Source: Thermoanaerobaculia bacterium (GTDB lineage Bacteria; Acidobacteriota; Thermoanaerobaculia; Multivoradales; Multivoraceae). Taken from it: 64,000 nt of DNA. The notes under the pieces were generated by a model. That model did not search any database and was not told where the DNA came from. It saw only the letters and a list, made by a program, of their open reading frames with translations. The DNA lies in the NCBI GenBank assembly GCA_022822365.1, contig JAJEBV010000015.1, positions 62,001 through 126,000 on the forward strand, written 5' to 3'. The position numbers and the translations under genes are program-made. Positions 8,940 to 17,201 of this stretch are shown here, piece after piece; the first letter of the stretch is position 1; each line of letters opens with the position of its first letter.

Positions 8940-9346
8940 CACGACATGCGATACAGCATCCAGTACACGACCACCCCGGTCACCGACACGTAGAGCCAGA
9001 TCGGCAGCGTCACGCGGGCGATCTTCCTGTGCCGCTCGTACCGGCCCCGAAGACCCAGGACGACCGTGATGATCGCCAGCGGCGGCACCGCCGCCGCCAG
9101 CACCGTGTGCGTCAGGAGGATGCCCAGATACACGGTCCGCACGGTCCCCTCGCCCTCGAAGTGAACCGAGCCGACCTGGTAGTGGTAGTAGAGATAGGAG
9201 ATCAGGAACGCCGCCGAACACCCGAGCGCCGACAGCATGACCTGCTTGTGCCGCTCCCGGTTGCCGCGGCGGATCAGCACGTAGCCGATGACCAGCAGCG
9301 TCGCCGCGGTGGCGTTCAGAATCGCGTTGAGAGTCGGCAGGTGCAT
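8936..9346 (-). CDS. DUF420 family membrane protein
   Basis: 136 residues with four hydrophobic segments, matching the DUF420 (YozB-like) family: NAILNATAATLLVIGYVLIR, a short loop with RERHKQVM, then YYHYQVGS and a final segment LPIWLYVSVTGVVVYWMLY. The family is found near haem-copper oxidase and SCO genes in many bacteria, but none is visible here, so a respiratory role is not supported by this context. A TAAGCT box ends nine bases before the ATG. The stop overlaps the GTG start of the VWA gene. Confidence 0.85.
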   Translation of the reverse strand: MHLPTLNAILNATAATLLVIGYVLIRRGNRERHKQVMLSALGCSAAFLISYLYYHYQVGSVHFEGEGTVRTVYLGILLTHTVLAAAVPPLAIITVVLGLRGRYERHRKIARVTLPIWLYVSVTGVVVYWMLYRMSW

Positions 9347-9355
9347 CGGGCATGG

Positions 9356-9361
9356 AGCTTA
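9356..9361 (-). promoter_or_regulatory. Candidate -10 box of the DUF420/VWA operon
   Basis: TAAGCT on the minus strand, nine bases before the ATG at 9346, with no Shine-Dalgarno sequence between. Fits the TANNNT leaderless pattern seen at several other genes in the window. Confidence 0.4.
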
Positions 9362-9435
9362 GCCCGGTGGATGCACAGGCTGTGCCGGACGGGGAGCCGA
9401 CGCGTCGGAGACTGGGTGCCTCGTCGACGACCCGC

Positions 9436-10494
9436 CTACCGGCGCTCGCGCCAGTAGCGGACCTGCCAGCGGGCGACGTTGCGGTTGTGCTCGGCGAGGG
9501 TCTCGGCGAAGACGTGGGTGCCGTCGTTGCGGCTGACGAAGTAGAGATAGGGGACGTCGGCGGGCCGGGCCGCGGCTCGAAGGCTGTGCTCGCCGGGTGA
9601 GCAGATCGGGCCCGGCGGCAGGCCCGGATGGACATAGGTGTTGTAGGGCGAGTCGAGTTCGAGGTCACGGCGGCGCAGGTTGCCGTCCCAGGTGCCGGCC
9701 AGTTTCAAGGCGTAGATGATCGTCGGGTCGGCGTAGAGGCCGATGCCGCGATCGAGGCGGTTGTGGAAGACGGCCGAGACCAGAGGGCGCTCCTCGATCG
9801 CGCCGGCTTCCTTCTCGACGATGCTGGCCAGCGTCACGAGGCCCCGCGGATCGAGACCGCGGCCGGCAGCGGCGTCCAGGTGATCCTCGACGCGGCGGCG
9901 GAAGTTGCGGACCATCGCGTCGACGATGTCACTCTCTCCGGCGCCTCGCGGGAAAGCGTAGGTGTCCGGGAAGAGGTAGCCCTCCAGGGATTCGGCGGCC
10001 GGATCGAGGTCGGCGATCGGCGCTGGCGAAGACATCGCCTGAAGGAACGCGTCCAGGTCGCCGAAACCCTCCGCCACCAGGTGCTCCGCGGTTTCCCGCA
10101 GGGTCAGGCCCTCGACCACCGTCACCGGGTAGGTCACGACCTCGCCCCGGATCACGAGGTCAAGCGCCTCCACCGTGCTCATCGGCTGCTCGAAGCGGTA
10201 CTCGCCGGCCTGCAAGACTTCCTCGGGACGCCGGTAGTCGAGGTAGAGACGCGCCAGGAGCGGATCGCCGATGACCTCTGCCGCGGACAACTGGTCGAGG
10301 ATCGACGCCAGGGGAGCGCCGCGCTCGACAACCAGCTCCACCTGGTCCGAGCCCAGCGGCCGCTCGAGTTCCCGTTCCGCCCAGGCAACCAGGCCAACCG
10401 CACCGACGGCTGCGGCAACCAGGACCGCGACGGCTACCGCAGCCGACCACAGAAGCAGGCGTCGCCCGCGTGGCCGAGGGGCGTCCGGCGTCAT
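9436..10494 (-). CDS. mltG: Endolytic peptidoglycan transglycosylase MltG
   Basis: 352 residues. A cytoplasmic stretch with RPRGRR precedes one membrane helix (about 13-38); a LysM-like region and the YceG catalytic domain follow outside. The catalytic glutamate is Glu227 in ASIVEKEAG, and YLFPDTYAF, HNRLDRGIGLYADPTIIYAL and SPYNTYVHPGLPPGPI are hallmark stretches of the family. MltG cuts nascent glycan strands and helps fix their length. The ATG at 10494 overlaps the ruvX stop by four bases. The ruvX-mltG pair is common in diverse bacteria. Confidence 0.95.
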   Translation of the reverse strand: MTPDAPRPRGRRLLLWSAAVAVAVLVAAAVGAVGLVAWAERELERPLGSDQVELVVERGAPLASILDQLSAAEVIGDPLLARLYLDYRRPEEVLQAGEYRFEQPMSTVEALDLVIRGEVVTYPVTVVEGLTLRETAEHLVAEGFGDLDAFLQAMSSPAPIADLDPAAESLEGYLFPDTYAFPRGAGESDIVDAMVRNFRRRVEDHLDAAAGRGLDPRGLVTLASIVEKEAGAIEERPLVSAVFHNRLDRGIGLYADPTIIYALKLAGTWDGNLRRRDLELDSPYNTYVHPGLPPGPICSPGEHSLRAAARPADVPYLYFVSRNDGTHVFAETLAEHNRNVARWQVRYWRERR

Positions 10495-10904
10495 TCTGTC
10501 TCCCCGTCCAGGGCCTCCTGAAGAATGATCTGCGCAGCGGTGGCATCGACTCGTTCCGGATGCTTGCTCGGGTCGATGCCGGCAGCACGGAGCCGGCGCT
10601 CCGCCTCGACAGAGGTCAGAGACTCGTTGACGGTCCGCACGGGCAACTCGCACGCCCTGCCCAGTTTGCGCGCGAACGCCCGCGCCCGCTCCGCCGCCGA
10701 ACCGACCGAACCGTCCAGCCGCCGCGGCTCGCCCACGACGATCACTTCCGTACTCGCCTCGGAAGCCAGCGCCTTGAGTTCGTCGATCAACTGCCGGTCG
10801 CTGGCGCGCCGCAGGGTCGTGTGAGGCACGGCGACGCCGACCCTGGAATCCCCAATCGCGACGCCGACTCTCTTCTCGCCGATGTCGATACCCAGGAAGC
10901 GCAC
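10491..10904 (-). CDS. ruvX: Holliday junction resolvase-like nuclease YqgF/RuvX
   Basis: 137 residues from the GTG at 10904, the usual length for this family. The RNase H fold is marked by FLGIDIGEKRVGVAIGD at the start, VVGEPRRLDGSVG in the middle (normally VGLP in relatives) and VDATAAQIILQ at the end, where the final Asp belongs to the acidic active site. YqgF proteins are linked to 16S rRNA 5'-end processing and to junction resolution. The gene overlaps mltG and is divergent from the toxin-antitoxin pair. Confidence 0.9.
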   Translation of the reverse strand: MRFLGIDIGEKRVGVAIGDSRVGVAVPHTTLRRASDRQLIDELKALASEASTEVIVVGEPRRLDGSVGSAAERARAFARKLGRACELPVRTVNESLTSVEAERRLRAAGIDPSKHPERVDATAAQIILQEALDGETE

Positions 10905-10981
10905 AACGCCGCCACTCTGAAGCGGGGCACGGGGGCTGTCAACCGCAACGGGCCCTCGTCGGACTGCGTAGCCCGTCGGCA

Positions 10982-10993
10982 TAGCAATTGCTA
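10982..10993. promoter_or_regulatory. Palindrome upstream of the antitoxin gene, possible autoregulatory operator
   Basis: TAGCAATTGCTA is a perfect 12-bp palindrome located 12 bases before the antitoxin ATG and overlapping its -10 box. Ribbon-helix-helix antitoxins typically bind such short dyads at their own promoters. The role is inferred from position. Confidence 0.4.
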
Positions 10994-10997
10994 GCAT
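10992..10997 (+). promoter_or_regulatory. Candidate -10 box of the toxin-antitoxin operon
   Basis: TAGCAT, eight bases before the ATG at 11006 and partly inside the palindrome at 10982-10993. It would give a nearly leaderless transcript. Confidence 0.4.
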
Positions 10998-11005
10998 TCA
11001 CCGCC

Positions 11006-11230
11006 ATGGAGACGGTTCAAATCAGTGCCCGCATCGATCCGATTCTCAAGCGAGCGGTGGAGACCTACTGCCGTGCAAACGGGGTCGTCATGAACCACTT
11101 CATCCAGGAAGCCCTGATCGATCGTCTGGAAGAGCTGGAGGACATAGACGACTTGAAGCGGATCCGCCACGAGCCCACTCGCCCCTTGACCGAGGTGCTT
11201 GCCGAGTTGGAGCTCGATGGCGACCTATGA
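11006..11230 (+). CDS. Ribbon-helix-helix type antitoxin
   Basis: 74 residues. The N-terminus METVQISARIDPILKRAVE matches a ribbon-helix-helix DNA-binding strand and helix, and the acidic C-terminus (LTEVLAELELDGDL) resembles the toxin-binding tail of RelB/CopG-type antitoxins. The next gene begins inside it (14-base overlap), the common layout of type II modules with the antitoxin first. It is expected to neutralise the toxin and repress its own promoter. The ATG at 11006 is chosen because an upstream in-frame start falls in the palindrome. Confidence 0.8.
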   Translation: METVQISARIDPILKRAVETYCRANGVVMNHFIQEALIDRLEELEDIDDLKRIRHEPTRPLTEVLAELELDGDL

Positions 11231-11477
11231 ACTCCAGATCAGCCGCACCGCCGAGAAACAACTGGGCCGCTTGGACCGGACGACACGGAGGCGCATCGCG
11301 GCCGCGATGCTTGCCTTGGCGGAGAATCCCAGGCCCCGCGGCTGCAGAAAGCTCCTCGGTTACGACGACGTGTTCCGAATCCGAGTGGGCCGATACCGGT
11401 TGTTGTACAGCGTCTCCGATGACACCGTGGTCATCGTCATCCTGAAGGTCGGCCACCGTCGAGATGTCTATAGCTGA
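11217..11477 (+). CDS. RelE/ParE family toxin
   Basis: 86 residues, basic. MATYELQISRTAEKQLGRLD, IAAAMLALAENPRPRGCRKL and FRIRVGRYRLLYSVSDDTVVIVILKVGHRRDVY are the standard elements of the RelE/ParE fold, ending in the conserved GHR.DVY tail. RelE members cut mRNA at the ribosome while ParE members inhibit gyrase; the C-terminal RxxxY pattern fits RelE better. Start ATG 11217 lies within the antitoxin gene. Translation is probably coupled to it. Confidence 0.85.
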   Translation: MATYELQISRTAEKQLGRLDRTTRRRIAAAMLALAENPRPRGCRKLLGYDDVFRIRVGRYRLLYSVSDDTVVIVILKVGHRRDVYS

Positions 11478-13836
11478 TCTCGTGCGCTTGCCCATTGCTC
11501 TGGCTCTGGCCCTGGCGTTGGCCGTCACCGGGGCGGCTGCCCAGGAGCCTGAAGCCGTCCAGGCGACCCCGGAAGAGGCAGCGGCAGTCGTCGAAGAACC
11601 GGCTCCCGACGAGACGACTGAGGCCACAGAGGAGGAGCCCGCCGACACCGGCCCGCCACCGCCCCCCGGCGCCACCTCCTTCACCATCGCGGTCGAGGAC
11701 GAGTCCGGCCCTGGACAGGTGGAAGGTTGGGCCGGCGCCATGGATGGGGTGACCGAAGAGAGACACACTCTGTCGAACGGTTTCTGGATCCGGCTCCGCG
11801 ATTCCCAGGTCTCCGGCGACCGGGCGGTGTACGACCACGTGAACGAACGCTTCGAGGCCGAAGGGTCGGTCGTCCTGATGCGAGGCAACGAAGTGCTCCG
11901 GGGTTCGCGACTCGAGTTCGACGTGGGGGCCGAAACGGCTTCGATCTTCGACGCGGAGGGAAACGTCGGCGCCGACCTCTTCTTCACCGGCGCGGCGGTC
12001 CACATGCTGAGCGAGAACCGCTTCACCATCCTCGACGCCCAGTTCACCGCCTGCGAAGTCGAGGACGGCGGCCGGGCGCCGGACTGGAGCTTCCGCGCGA
12101 AACGGGTCGACGTGAACGCGAACGGCTACGCGAAGACGCGCGGCGTCTCCTTCCGGACGAGGAAGGTGCCGCTCGTCTACCTGCCCTACATGCTGTGGCC
12201 GGTCCAGAGTTCCAGGGTGAGCGGCTTCCTGACGCCGAAGCCGGGCTTCTCCACCAGGCGCGGCCCGTCGCTCGGTCTCGCCTACTACTGGGCGATCAAC
12301 AGGAGCTACGACGCCACCTTCAACGTCGACCTCTACGCCGGCGCGCCGAGCAACGGCAATCAGGCCTTCTCGACCGAGGCCTTCTGGGGGCTCGGCACCG
12401 AGTTCCGCTACCGGCCGACCGAAGGGACGGCGGGCGAGTTCGACGGCTACCTGATCGACGACACGGAGCGCGGCGAGCGCCGCTGGCGCATGCGCTGGAA
12501 CCATCAGTCGCAGGACCTGCCCGGAGGATTCCGTGGCGTCATCCGCTTCGAGGACGTGTCCGACTTCGAGTTCTTCCGCGACTTCGAACGCCGGGTCGAC
12601 CGCAACAGCCTGCGCCAGCTCTACTCGACGGCCTTCGCCTCGCGAAACTGGGGCAACCAGTCGCTCAACGTCCAGCTCGACCAGCGCAAGACGTTCATCT
12701 CCGCCAGCCGCGAGATCCAGTTGCGCCAGCTTCCCGAGATCGAATACAAGCTGCGTTCCACGCGACTGGGAAGCTCGCCTCTCTACTTCCAGGTGAAGAG
12801 CTCGCTCCACTACCTCGACACGAACCGGTCGGCACGACGCATCGGCCGCTACGGACGCGCCCATCTCGAGCCGGAGATCAGCGTCCCGATTCCGCTGGCG
12901 AGCTGGTTCTCGCTGTCGCTTACCGCGGGCGGACACCTGACCTGGTACGAAGACAGCCTGATCAGCGCCCAGGAACGTCGGGAGACGATGACCACCACGG
13001 ACTTTCGGGGAGAAGACCTGATGCGCGTGGTGCCGACGGCGCGCGCCGAGATCGTCGGCCCCGGTTTCTCGCGCATCTTCGAACTGGGCGAGGAAGGGCG
13101 CTTCTCCAGACTCAAGCACGTCATCGAACCCCGAATCGCCTACGGCTTCTTCGAGGACTACGACGAACGCTTTCGCATTCCGCTCTTCGACGAGATCGAC
13201 AACCTCCGCGGCCGCAACGTCGCCCGGGTCAGTCTCTACAACCGCCTGCTGGCCAAACCCGCCGATCCAGAGCAAGGTGGCGCCTTCGAGATCCTGTCGG
13301 TCCAGTTCTTCCGGGACGTGTCGCTCGACGCCGACCAACCGCTGCTGCGCTCCCTCGACCGGTCGTTGACCAGCCAAAACGGTCCGGTCGGCGCCCTGTT
13401 GCGCTTCAATCCGTCGCGGCGCACCGGGGTCCGCTTCGACGCGCTCTACGACACCCTGTTCTCGCAGGTCTCCTCTACAGCCATCTCGGGCAGCCTCGGT
13501 ATCGGCGAGACGGGTTCGGTCGGCCTGCGCTGGGCCGTCCGCCGCAACCCTGAACTCGACCGGACACGCCGCCACCACGTCCAGGTTTCGACCGGTCTCG
13601 ATCTGATCCCGAACAAGCTGCGGGTGAACAGCATGGTGAGCTACGACATCGAGCAGAAGCTCCTGCAGATCCAGCGTCACATCGTCGACTTCAAGGCCTG
13701 CTGCTACGGACTGCGATTCGAGGTGGCCGACTTCCGCACCGCGCTCCGCCGCGACACCCAGTACCGGTTGCTGGTGACGCTGAAGAGCGTCGGCGCCTTC
13801 TTCGACATAACCGGCGGCCAGAGCGAAGCGTTGTGA
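11464..13836 (+). CDS. lptD: LPS-assembly protein LptD
   Basis: 790 residues, close to the usual length. A signal peptide (LPIALALALALAVTGAAAQ) is followed by an acidic, proline-ending linker (about 28-68) and an OstA/LptA-like jellyroll (YDHVNERFEAEGSVVLMRG...). The rest is a beta-barrel with FRTRKVPLVYLPYMLWPV and GFLTPKPGFS, hallmark stretches of LptD. It inserts LPS into the outer leaflet of the outer membrane. The ATG at 11464 lies inside the toxin gene; a GTG at 11482 with TATAGC seven bases before it avoids the overlap and gives an equally good signal peptide, so the true start may be 11482. rfbD overlaps its end (GTGA). Confidence 0.9.
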   Translation: MSIADLVRLPIALALALALAVTGAAAQEPEAVQATPEEAAAVVEEPAPDETTEATEEEPADTGPPPPPGATSFTIAVEDESGPGQVEGWAGAMDGVTEERHTLSNGFWIRLRDSQVSGDRAVYDHVNERFEAEGSVVLMRGNEVLRGSRLEFDVGAETASIFDAEGNVGADLFFTGAAVHMLSENRFTILDAQFTACEVEDGGRAPDWSFRAKRVDVNANGYAKTRGVSFRTRKVPLVYLPYMLWPVQSSRVSGFLTPKPGFSTRRGPSLGLAYYWAINRSYDATFNVDLYAGAPSNGNQAFSTEAFWGLGTEFRYRPTEGTAGEFDGYLIDDTERGERRWRMRWNHQSQDLPGGFRGVIRFEDVSDFEFFRDFERRVDRNSLRQLYSTAFASRNWGNQSLNVQLDQRKTFISASREIQLRQLPEIEYKLRSTRLGSSPLYFQVKSSLHYLDTNRSARRIGRYGRAHLEPEISVPIPLASWFSLSLTAGGHLTWYEDSLISAQERRETMTTTDFRGEDLMRVVPTARAEIVGPGFSRIFELGEEGRFSRLKHVIEPRIAYGFFEDYDERFRIPLFDEIDNLRGRNVARVSLYNRLLAKPADPEQGGAFEILSVQFFRDVSLDADQPLLRSLDRSLTSQNGPVGALLRFNPSRRTGVRFDALYDTLFSQVSSTAISGSLGIGETGSVGLRWAVRRNPELDRTRRHHVQVSTGLDLIPNKLRVNSMVSYDIEQKLLQIQRHIVDFKACCYGLRFEVADFRTALRRDTQYRLLVTLKSVGAFFDITGGQSEAL

Positions 13837-14711
13837 CCCTCGACGCCTCCGGCGCCGGCGGGCGGGCCGTGGTGCTCGGCGCGGCGGGTCAACTCGGTAG
13901 GGAAGTCGCCGACGAACTCCGCCGGCGAGGCATCGACGCGCTCGCTGCCGACCGGCGGCGCGCGGACGTCACCGACACGGAAGCGATCGTGGCGCTGGCC
14001 GCCCGCTTCGGCGCCGCGGCGGTCTACAACTGCGCCGCCTGTACCGACGTCGACGGTTGCGAGACGGATCCCGAGGCCGCCCTGGAGATCAACGGCAGGG
14101 CACCCGCGCGGCTGGCTGCCGCCCTCCCGCGGACCTGCCGCCTGATCCACGTCTCGACCGACTACGTGTTCGACGGCCGCGGCCGGAGGCCCTACCGCGA
14201 AGACGATGAGACAGCGCCCGGCACCGCCTACGGACGCTCGAAGCTCGACGCCGAACAGGCCGTGGCCGACGCAGGCGGAATCGTCGTCCGCACGAGCTGG
14301 GTGTTCGGGCCCGAGGGCAGGAACTTCGTCTCCGCGATCGCCGCCCGCCTCGGCCGCGGCGAGCCGCTCCGCGTCGTTTCCGACCAGATCGGTTGCCCGA
14401 CGTACGCGCCCTACCTCGCCCGCGCTCTCGTCGATCTCCAGGCGGCCGGCGCCGCCGGCATCGTCCACTACTGCAACGCACCCGCCACCTCCTGGCACGG
14501 CTTCGCGATCGCCATCGTCGGCGCCCTCGGCCTGAACGCCGAGGTGGAGCCGATCGCGACCGCCGACCTGCCCCGTCCCGCCGTCCGGCCGGCCTACTCG
14601 GTGCTTGATGTGGCCCGTTTCGAGTCCATCACCAACCGGCGGGTCGAAAAGTGGACGTCAGGCCTCGACGACTACTTCGAGCGACTCGGACAGGGCAAGG
14701 CGGAGACGTGA
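13833..14711 (+). CDS. rfbD: dTDP-4-dehydrorhamnose reductase
   Basis: 292 residues, usual size. NADP-binding GAAGQLG is at 16-22, the RmlD signature STDYVFDG at 108-115 and the catalytic Tyr133/Lys137 in YGRSK. The C-terminal part has VVSDQIGCPTYAPYLA, also typical. RmlD makes dTDP-L-rhamnose from the 4-keto precursor. The GTG start overlaps the lptD stop, so the gene is co-transcribed with outer-membrane LPS export; rmlA, rmlB and rmlC are not in the window. Confidence 0.9.
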   Translation: MTLDASGAGGRAVVLGAAGQLGREVADELRRRGIDALAADRRRADVTDTEAIVALAARFGAAAVYNCAACTDVDGCETDPEAALEINGRAPARLAAALPRTCRLIHVSTDYVFDGRGRRPYREDDETAPGTAYGRSKLDAEQAVADAGGIVVRTSWVFGPEGRNFVSAIAARLGRGEPLRVVSDQIGCPTYAPYLARALVDLQAAGAAGIVHYCNAPATSWHGFAIAIVGALGLNAEVEPIATADLPRPAVRPAYSVLDVARFESITNRRVEKWTSGLDDYFERLGQGKAET

Positions 14712-15646
14712 AGCGCGTCCTGGTCACCGGCGCCGAGGGGTTCGTCGGCGGCCGCCTGGTGCCGCGACTGGTCGCACGGGGGGCCGCCGTCATCGCCTGC
14801 CATGCGCCGGGGACGGCCATCGCCAGCGACGGCGACACCGGCCCTCCCGTCCCGGTCGAGCAGGTCGCACTCGACATTCGCGACCGCGACGCGGTCGACC
14901 GCGTGTTCGGGGATACGGCGCCGGACGCGGTCGTCCACCTGGCGGGCCTGTCCGACGTGCAGGCGTCCTGGCAGCGAATCGACGACTATTACCGGGTCAA
15001 CGTGGAGGGCTCCGAGCATGTCGTCTCCGTGGCCCGCGCCCTGTCCGAAACGTGCCGTCTCGTCATCGCCTCGAGCGCCGAGGTCTATGGTCCGGTGCCG
15101 GAAACGGAACTGCCGGTGTCCGAGACCCGCGGCCTCGAACCGGGCTCGCCCTACGCCCTGACAAAGGCCGCAGCCGAACGACTGAGCCTTCCCCTGGGAG
15201 CCATCGTGGTCCGTTCCTTCAACCTGATCGGGCCCGGGCAGGGCGCCAACTTCGCGCTCCCGTCGTTCGCGACCCAGCTCGCGGCGATCGAAGCGGGCCG
15301 CGAAGAACCCGTGCTTCACGTCGGCAACCTGACGCCGCAGCGGGACTTCGTCCACGTCGACGACGGCGCCGACGCCTACGCGCTCCTGGTCGAGCGCGGC
15401 GAACCGGGAAGCGTCTACAACGTCGCCCGGGGGGAGGCAATCGAACTCGAGGCGGCACTCACGCGGCTCATCCGGCTGAGCGGCCTGGAGGTCGAGATCC
15501 GGCAGGACCCGGACCGCATGAGACCCGCGGACGTTCCCGTGATGTGCGGCGACGCCAGCCGCCTACGCGCTCTGGGCTGGCGCCCGAAACGGGGCTTCGA
15601 TCAGGCCCTGGAGGCGATCTGGGACGACGCCCGCCGCAGGCGCTAG
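14708..15646 (+). CDS. NAD(P)-dependent sugar epimerase/dehydratase, possibly GDP-4-keto-6-deoxymannose reductase
   Basis: 312 residues from a GTG that overlaps the rfbD stop. Extended-SDR marks: VLVTGAEGFVGGRL at 4-17, HLAGLSDVQASW (77-88), the catalytic serine in SSAEVYG, and YALTK (Tyr149, Lys153). The QRDFVHVDDGADAY and YNVARGE segments are also characteristic. Within the superfamily the closest picture is GDP-6-deoxy-lyxo-4-hexulose reductase (Rmd) or GDP-mannose 4,6-dehydratase relatives, but the exact substrate is not settled. It probably supplies a deoxy sugar to the glycosyltransferases downstream. It meets ogt tail to tail with four shared bases. Confidence 0.8.
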   Translation: MKRVLVTGAEGFVGGRLVPRLVARGAAVIACHAPGTAIASDGDTGPPVPVEQVALDIRDRDAVDRVFGDTAPDAVVHLAGLSDVQASWQRIDDYYRVNVEGSEHVVSVARALSETCRLVIASSAEVYGPVPETELPVSETRGLEPGSPYALTKAAAERLSLPLGAIVVRSFNLIGPGQGANFALPSFATQLAAIEAGREEPVLHVGNLTPQRDFVHVDDGADAYALLVERGEPGSVYNVARGEAIELEAALTRLIRLSGLEVEIRQDPDRMRPADVPVMCGDASRLRALGWRPKRGFDQALEAIWDDARRRR

Positions 15647-16221
15647 TCCTCGGCGTGCTTGCGTTCCAGGGCGAGCAGATGCGCCTTGCGCTTCTCGCCG
15701 CCGATGTAGGACCCGGGACCGCTCCGGCGCGGCACCACCCGGTGGCACGGTACGAGGATCGGCAACGGGTTGGCCATCAGCCTGGAACGGATCAGGCGGT
15801 AGGCGCCCGCCTGACCCGATGAGGTGGCCACGTTGCGGTACGTGCGCGTACCCCCGTAGGGAATCCGGGCCGTTTCCTCGAAGATGCGCCGGGACAGGGC
15901 ATCGATCCCGGTCCGATCGAGGTCGTAAGGCAGATCGAGGTTCCGCCGGGCGCCGGCGAAGTACTCCGACAGGCGGCCCAGGGCCTCGTCCACGAAGTCG
16001 GTTGTCTCTACCGACCCGAGGGAAGTGAACAGCGCCTTCTCGGCGCCCTTCGGCGCGATGACCAACCGGGTGATCAGCCGACCGATGAACTCCAGCCCCA
16101 GAGAACCGAGCGGCGAGGCAACCAGCACTCGCAGGGGCTCAGCGCCGCGCGGCGCGGGCCAGGCGGGCGCACCGGCGCGCGCCCCGGCACGGCTCGCGAG
16201 TTCATGCACCACGGGAGTCAT
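15643..16221 (-). CDS. ogt: Methylated-DNA-protein cysteine methyltransferase
   Basis: 192 residues. The alkyl-acceptor is Cys159 in LVPCHRVV; IPYGGTRTYRNVA (about 120-132) and RLMANPLPIL are the flanking DNA-binding parts. The family removes methyl groups from O6-methylguanine in a suicide reaction. The N-terminal domain is present, as in Ogt. The family usually has IPxGxVxTY; here the Val is Arg-Thr (GGTRTY), a mild variant. The gene has its own start in a 62-base gap and overlaps its plus-strand neighbour only by four bases at the stop. Confidence 0.92.
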   Translation of the reverse strand: MTPVVHELASRAGARAGAPAWPAPRGAEPLRVLVASPLGSLGLEFIGRLITRLVIAPKGAEKALFTSLGSVETTDFVDEALGRLSEYFAGARRNLDLPYDLDRTGIDALSRRIFEETARIPYGGTRTYRNVATSSGQAGAYRLIRSRLMANPLPILVPCHRVVPRRSGPGSYIGGEKRKAHLLALERKHAED

Positions 16222-16283
16222 GGTAGCATGGCTACTTTTCTATGTCGACGCCAAGCGAAGGTTCGCTTCTCCCGGCAGGGGGT

Positions 16284-17201
16284 TCACTCCTCCCGAAGCA
16301 CGATGCGCAGGGCCACGTCCTCTCCCCGCGCGGCTTCGAACGCCCGCACTTCGGCTACGTAGCCGGGACGCGTCACCTCCAGCCGGTGGGCGCCCGGATC
16401 GACGATCAGCGCCGAGTGGAGGCTCGCGAGATCGGCGCCGCTCCCCAGCAGACGGCCGTCCAGGTAGACGACGGCGTCGGCGGGTTCGACCTCCACCCGC
16501 AGCCGGGCCGGATCCTGCCGCTGGTCCTGCTCGATCGGACGGCCGCGGTTCTCGACCCTCCACGACTCGCCCTCCGGCGCCGCGGGCGCCGGGGCCGACC
16601 TCGGCGGCGCGGGCCGCGGCCGTTCCGCAGGCCCGGGGACGAGATCCTCGTCGATCCGGATGACCACGCCCGGTTGCACCCGGATCCGGCGCTCCAGGGT
16701 CTCGTAGCCCTCCATGAAGATCGCGAGCCGGTAGCTGCCGTCGCGCAACCAGAGGTAGCGCGGGAAGCCGTCGAAGCCGTCGACCCGACCGACCAGCTCG
16801 CCGTCGATGTAGACGGAGGCCTTCTTGGGCCGGGTGTTGATGTCGAGCGCACCCGCGTCCGCGTAGCCGACCGGACCGGAACCCCAGCCGTACGGTCCGT
16901 AGCCGTAGGAGTACGGCGACCAGGCGTAGGGCCAGAATGGACCGAGACCGCCGTACCATCCAAAGGAGCCGTAGTACGGCCGCACGTAGGTTCGGGAACG
17001 GCGGCCCTTGCGGTCACCGCCTCCGCGGCGGTCCCGATCGCCAGCCTCGACCGCGACCGGCGCCTGTACGGCGAGGGCTTGAACGACCGGAGCAGTTCCG
17101 GCAGCCCCGGCGACCGCTTCCGCGCCGCCCGGCAGGCCGAGACCCACCATGCCGGCCAGCGGCAGCGCCATTCCCATCGCGACCCGCGTCCTCGAACTCA
17201 C
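16284..17201 (-). CDS. PEGA domain protein, secreted or cell-surface
   Basis: 305 residues from a GTG overlapping the preceding stop codon (GTGA). A hydrophobic N-terminus (SRTRVAMGMALPLAGMVGLGLPGG) resembles a signal peptide. A glycine/tyrosine-rich stretch (about 95-130) follows, then a PEGA domain (ASVYIDGELVGRVDG...LRDGSYRLAIFMEGYE) and, after a proline-rich linker, a second, shorter PEGA-like copy (VVYLDGRLLGSG...GAHRLEVTRPGY). PEGA domains are beta-rich modules seen in surface proteins. It is the last gene of the glycosyltransferase operon, so a role at the cell envelope is likely; the function is unknown. Confidence 0.75.
   Translation of the reverse strand: MSSRTRVAMGMALPLAGMVGLGLPGGAEAVAGAAGTAPVVQALAVQAPVAVEAGDRDRRGGGDRKGRRSRTYVRPYYGSFGWYGGLGPFWPYAWSPYSYGYGPYGWGSGPVGYADAGALDINTRPKKASVYIDGELVGRVDGFDGFPRYLWLRDGSYRLAIFMEGYETLERRIRVQPGVVIRIDEDLVPGPAERPRPAPPRSAPAPAAPEGESWRVENRGRPIEQDQRQDPARLRVEVEPADAVVYLDGRLLGSGADLASLHSALIVDPGAHRLEVTRPGYVAEVRAFEAARGEDVALRIVLREE

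Noticed and set aside
16219..16240. Leaderless -10 box at ogt
   Set aside because: TAGCCA and GCTACC strings occur near the start but none has the TANNNT form at the expected distance.
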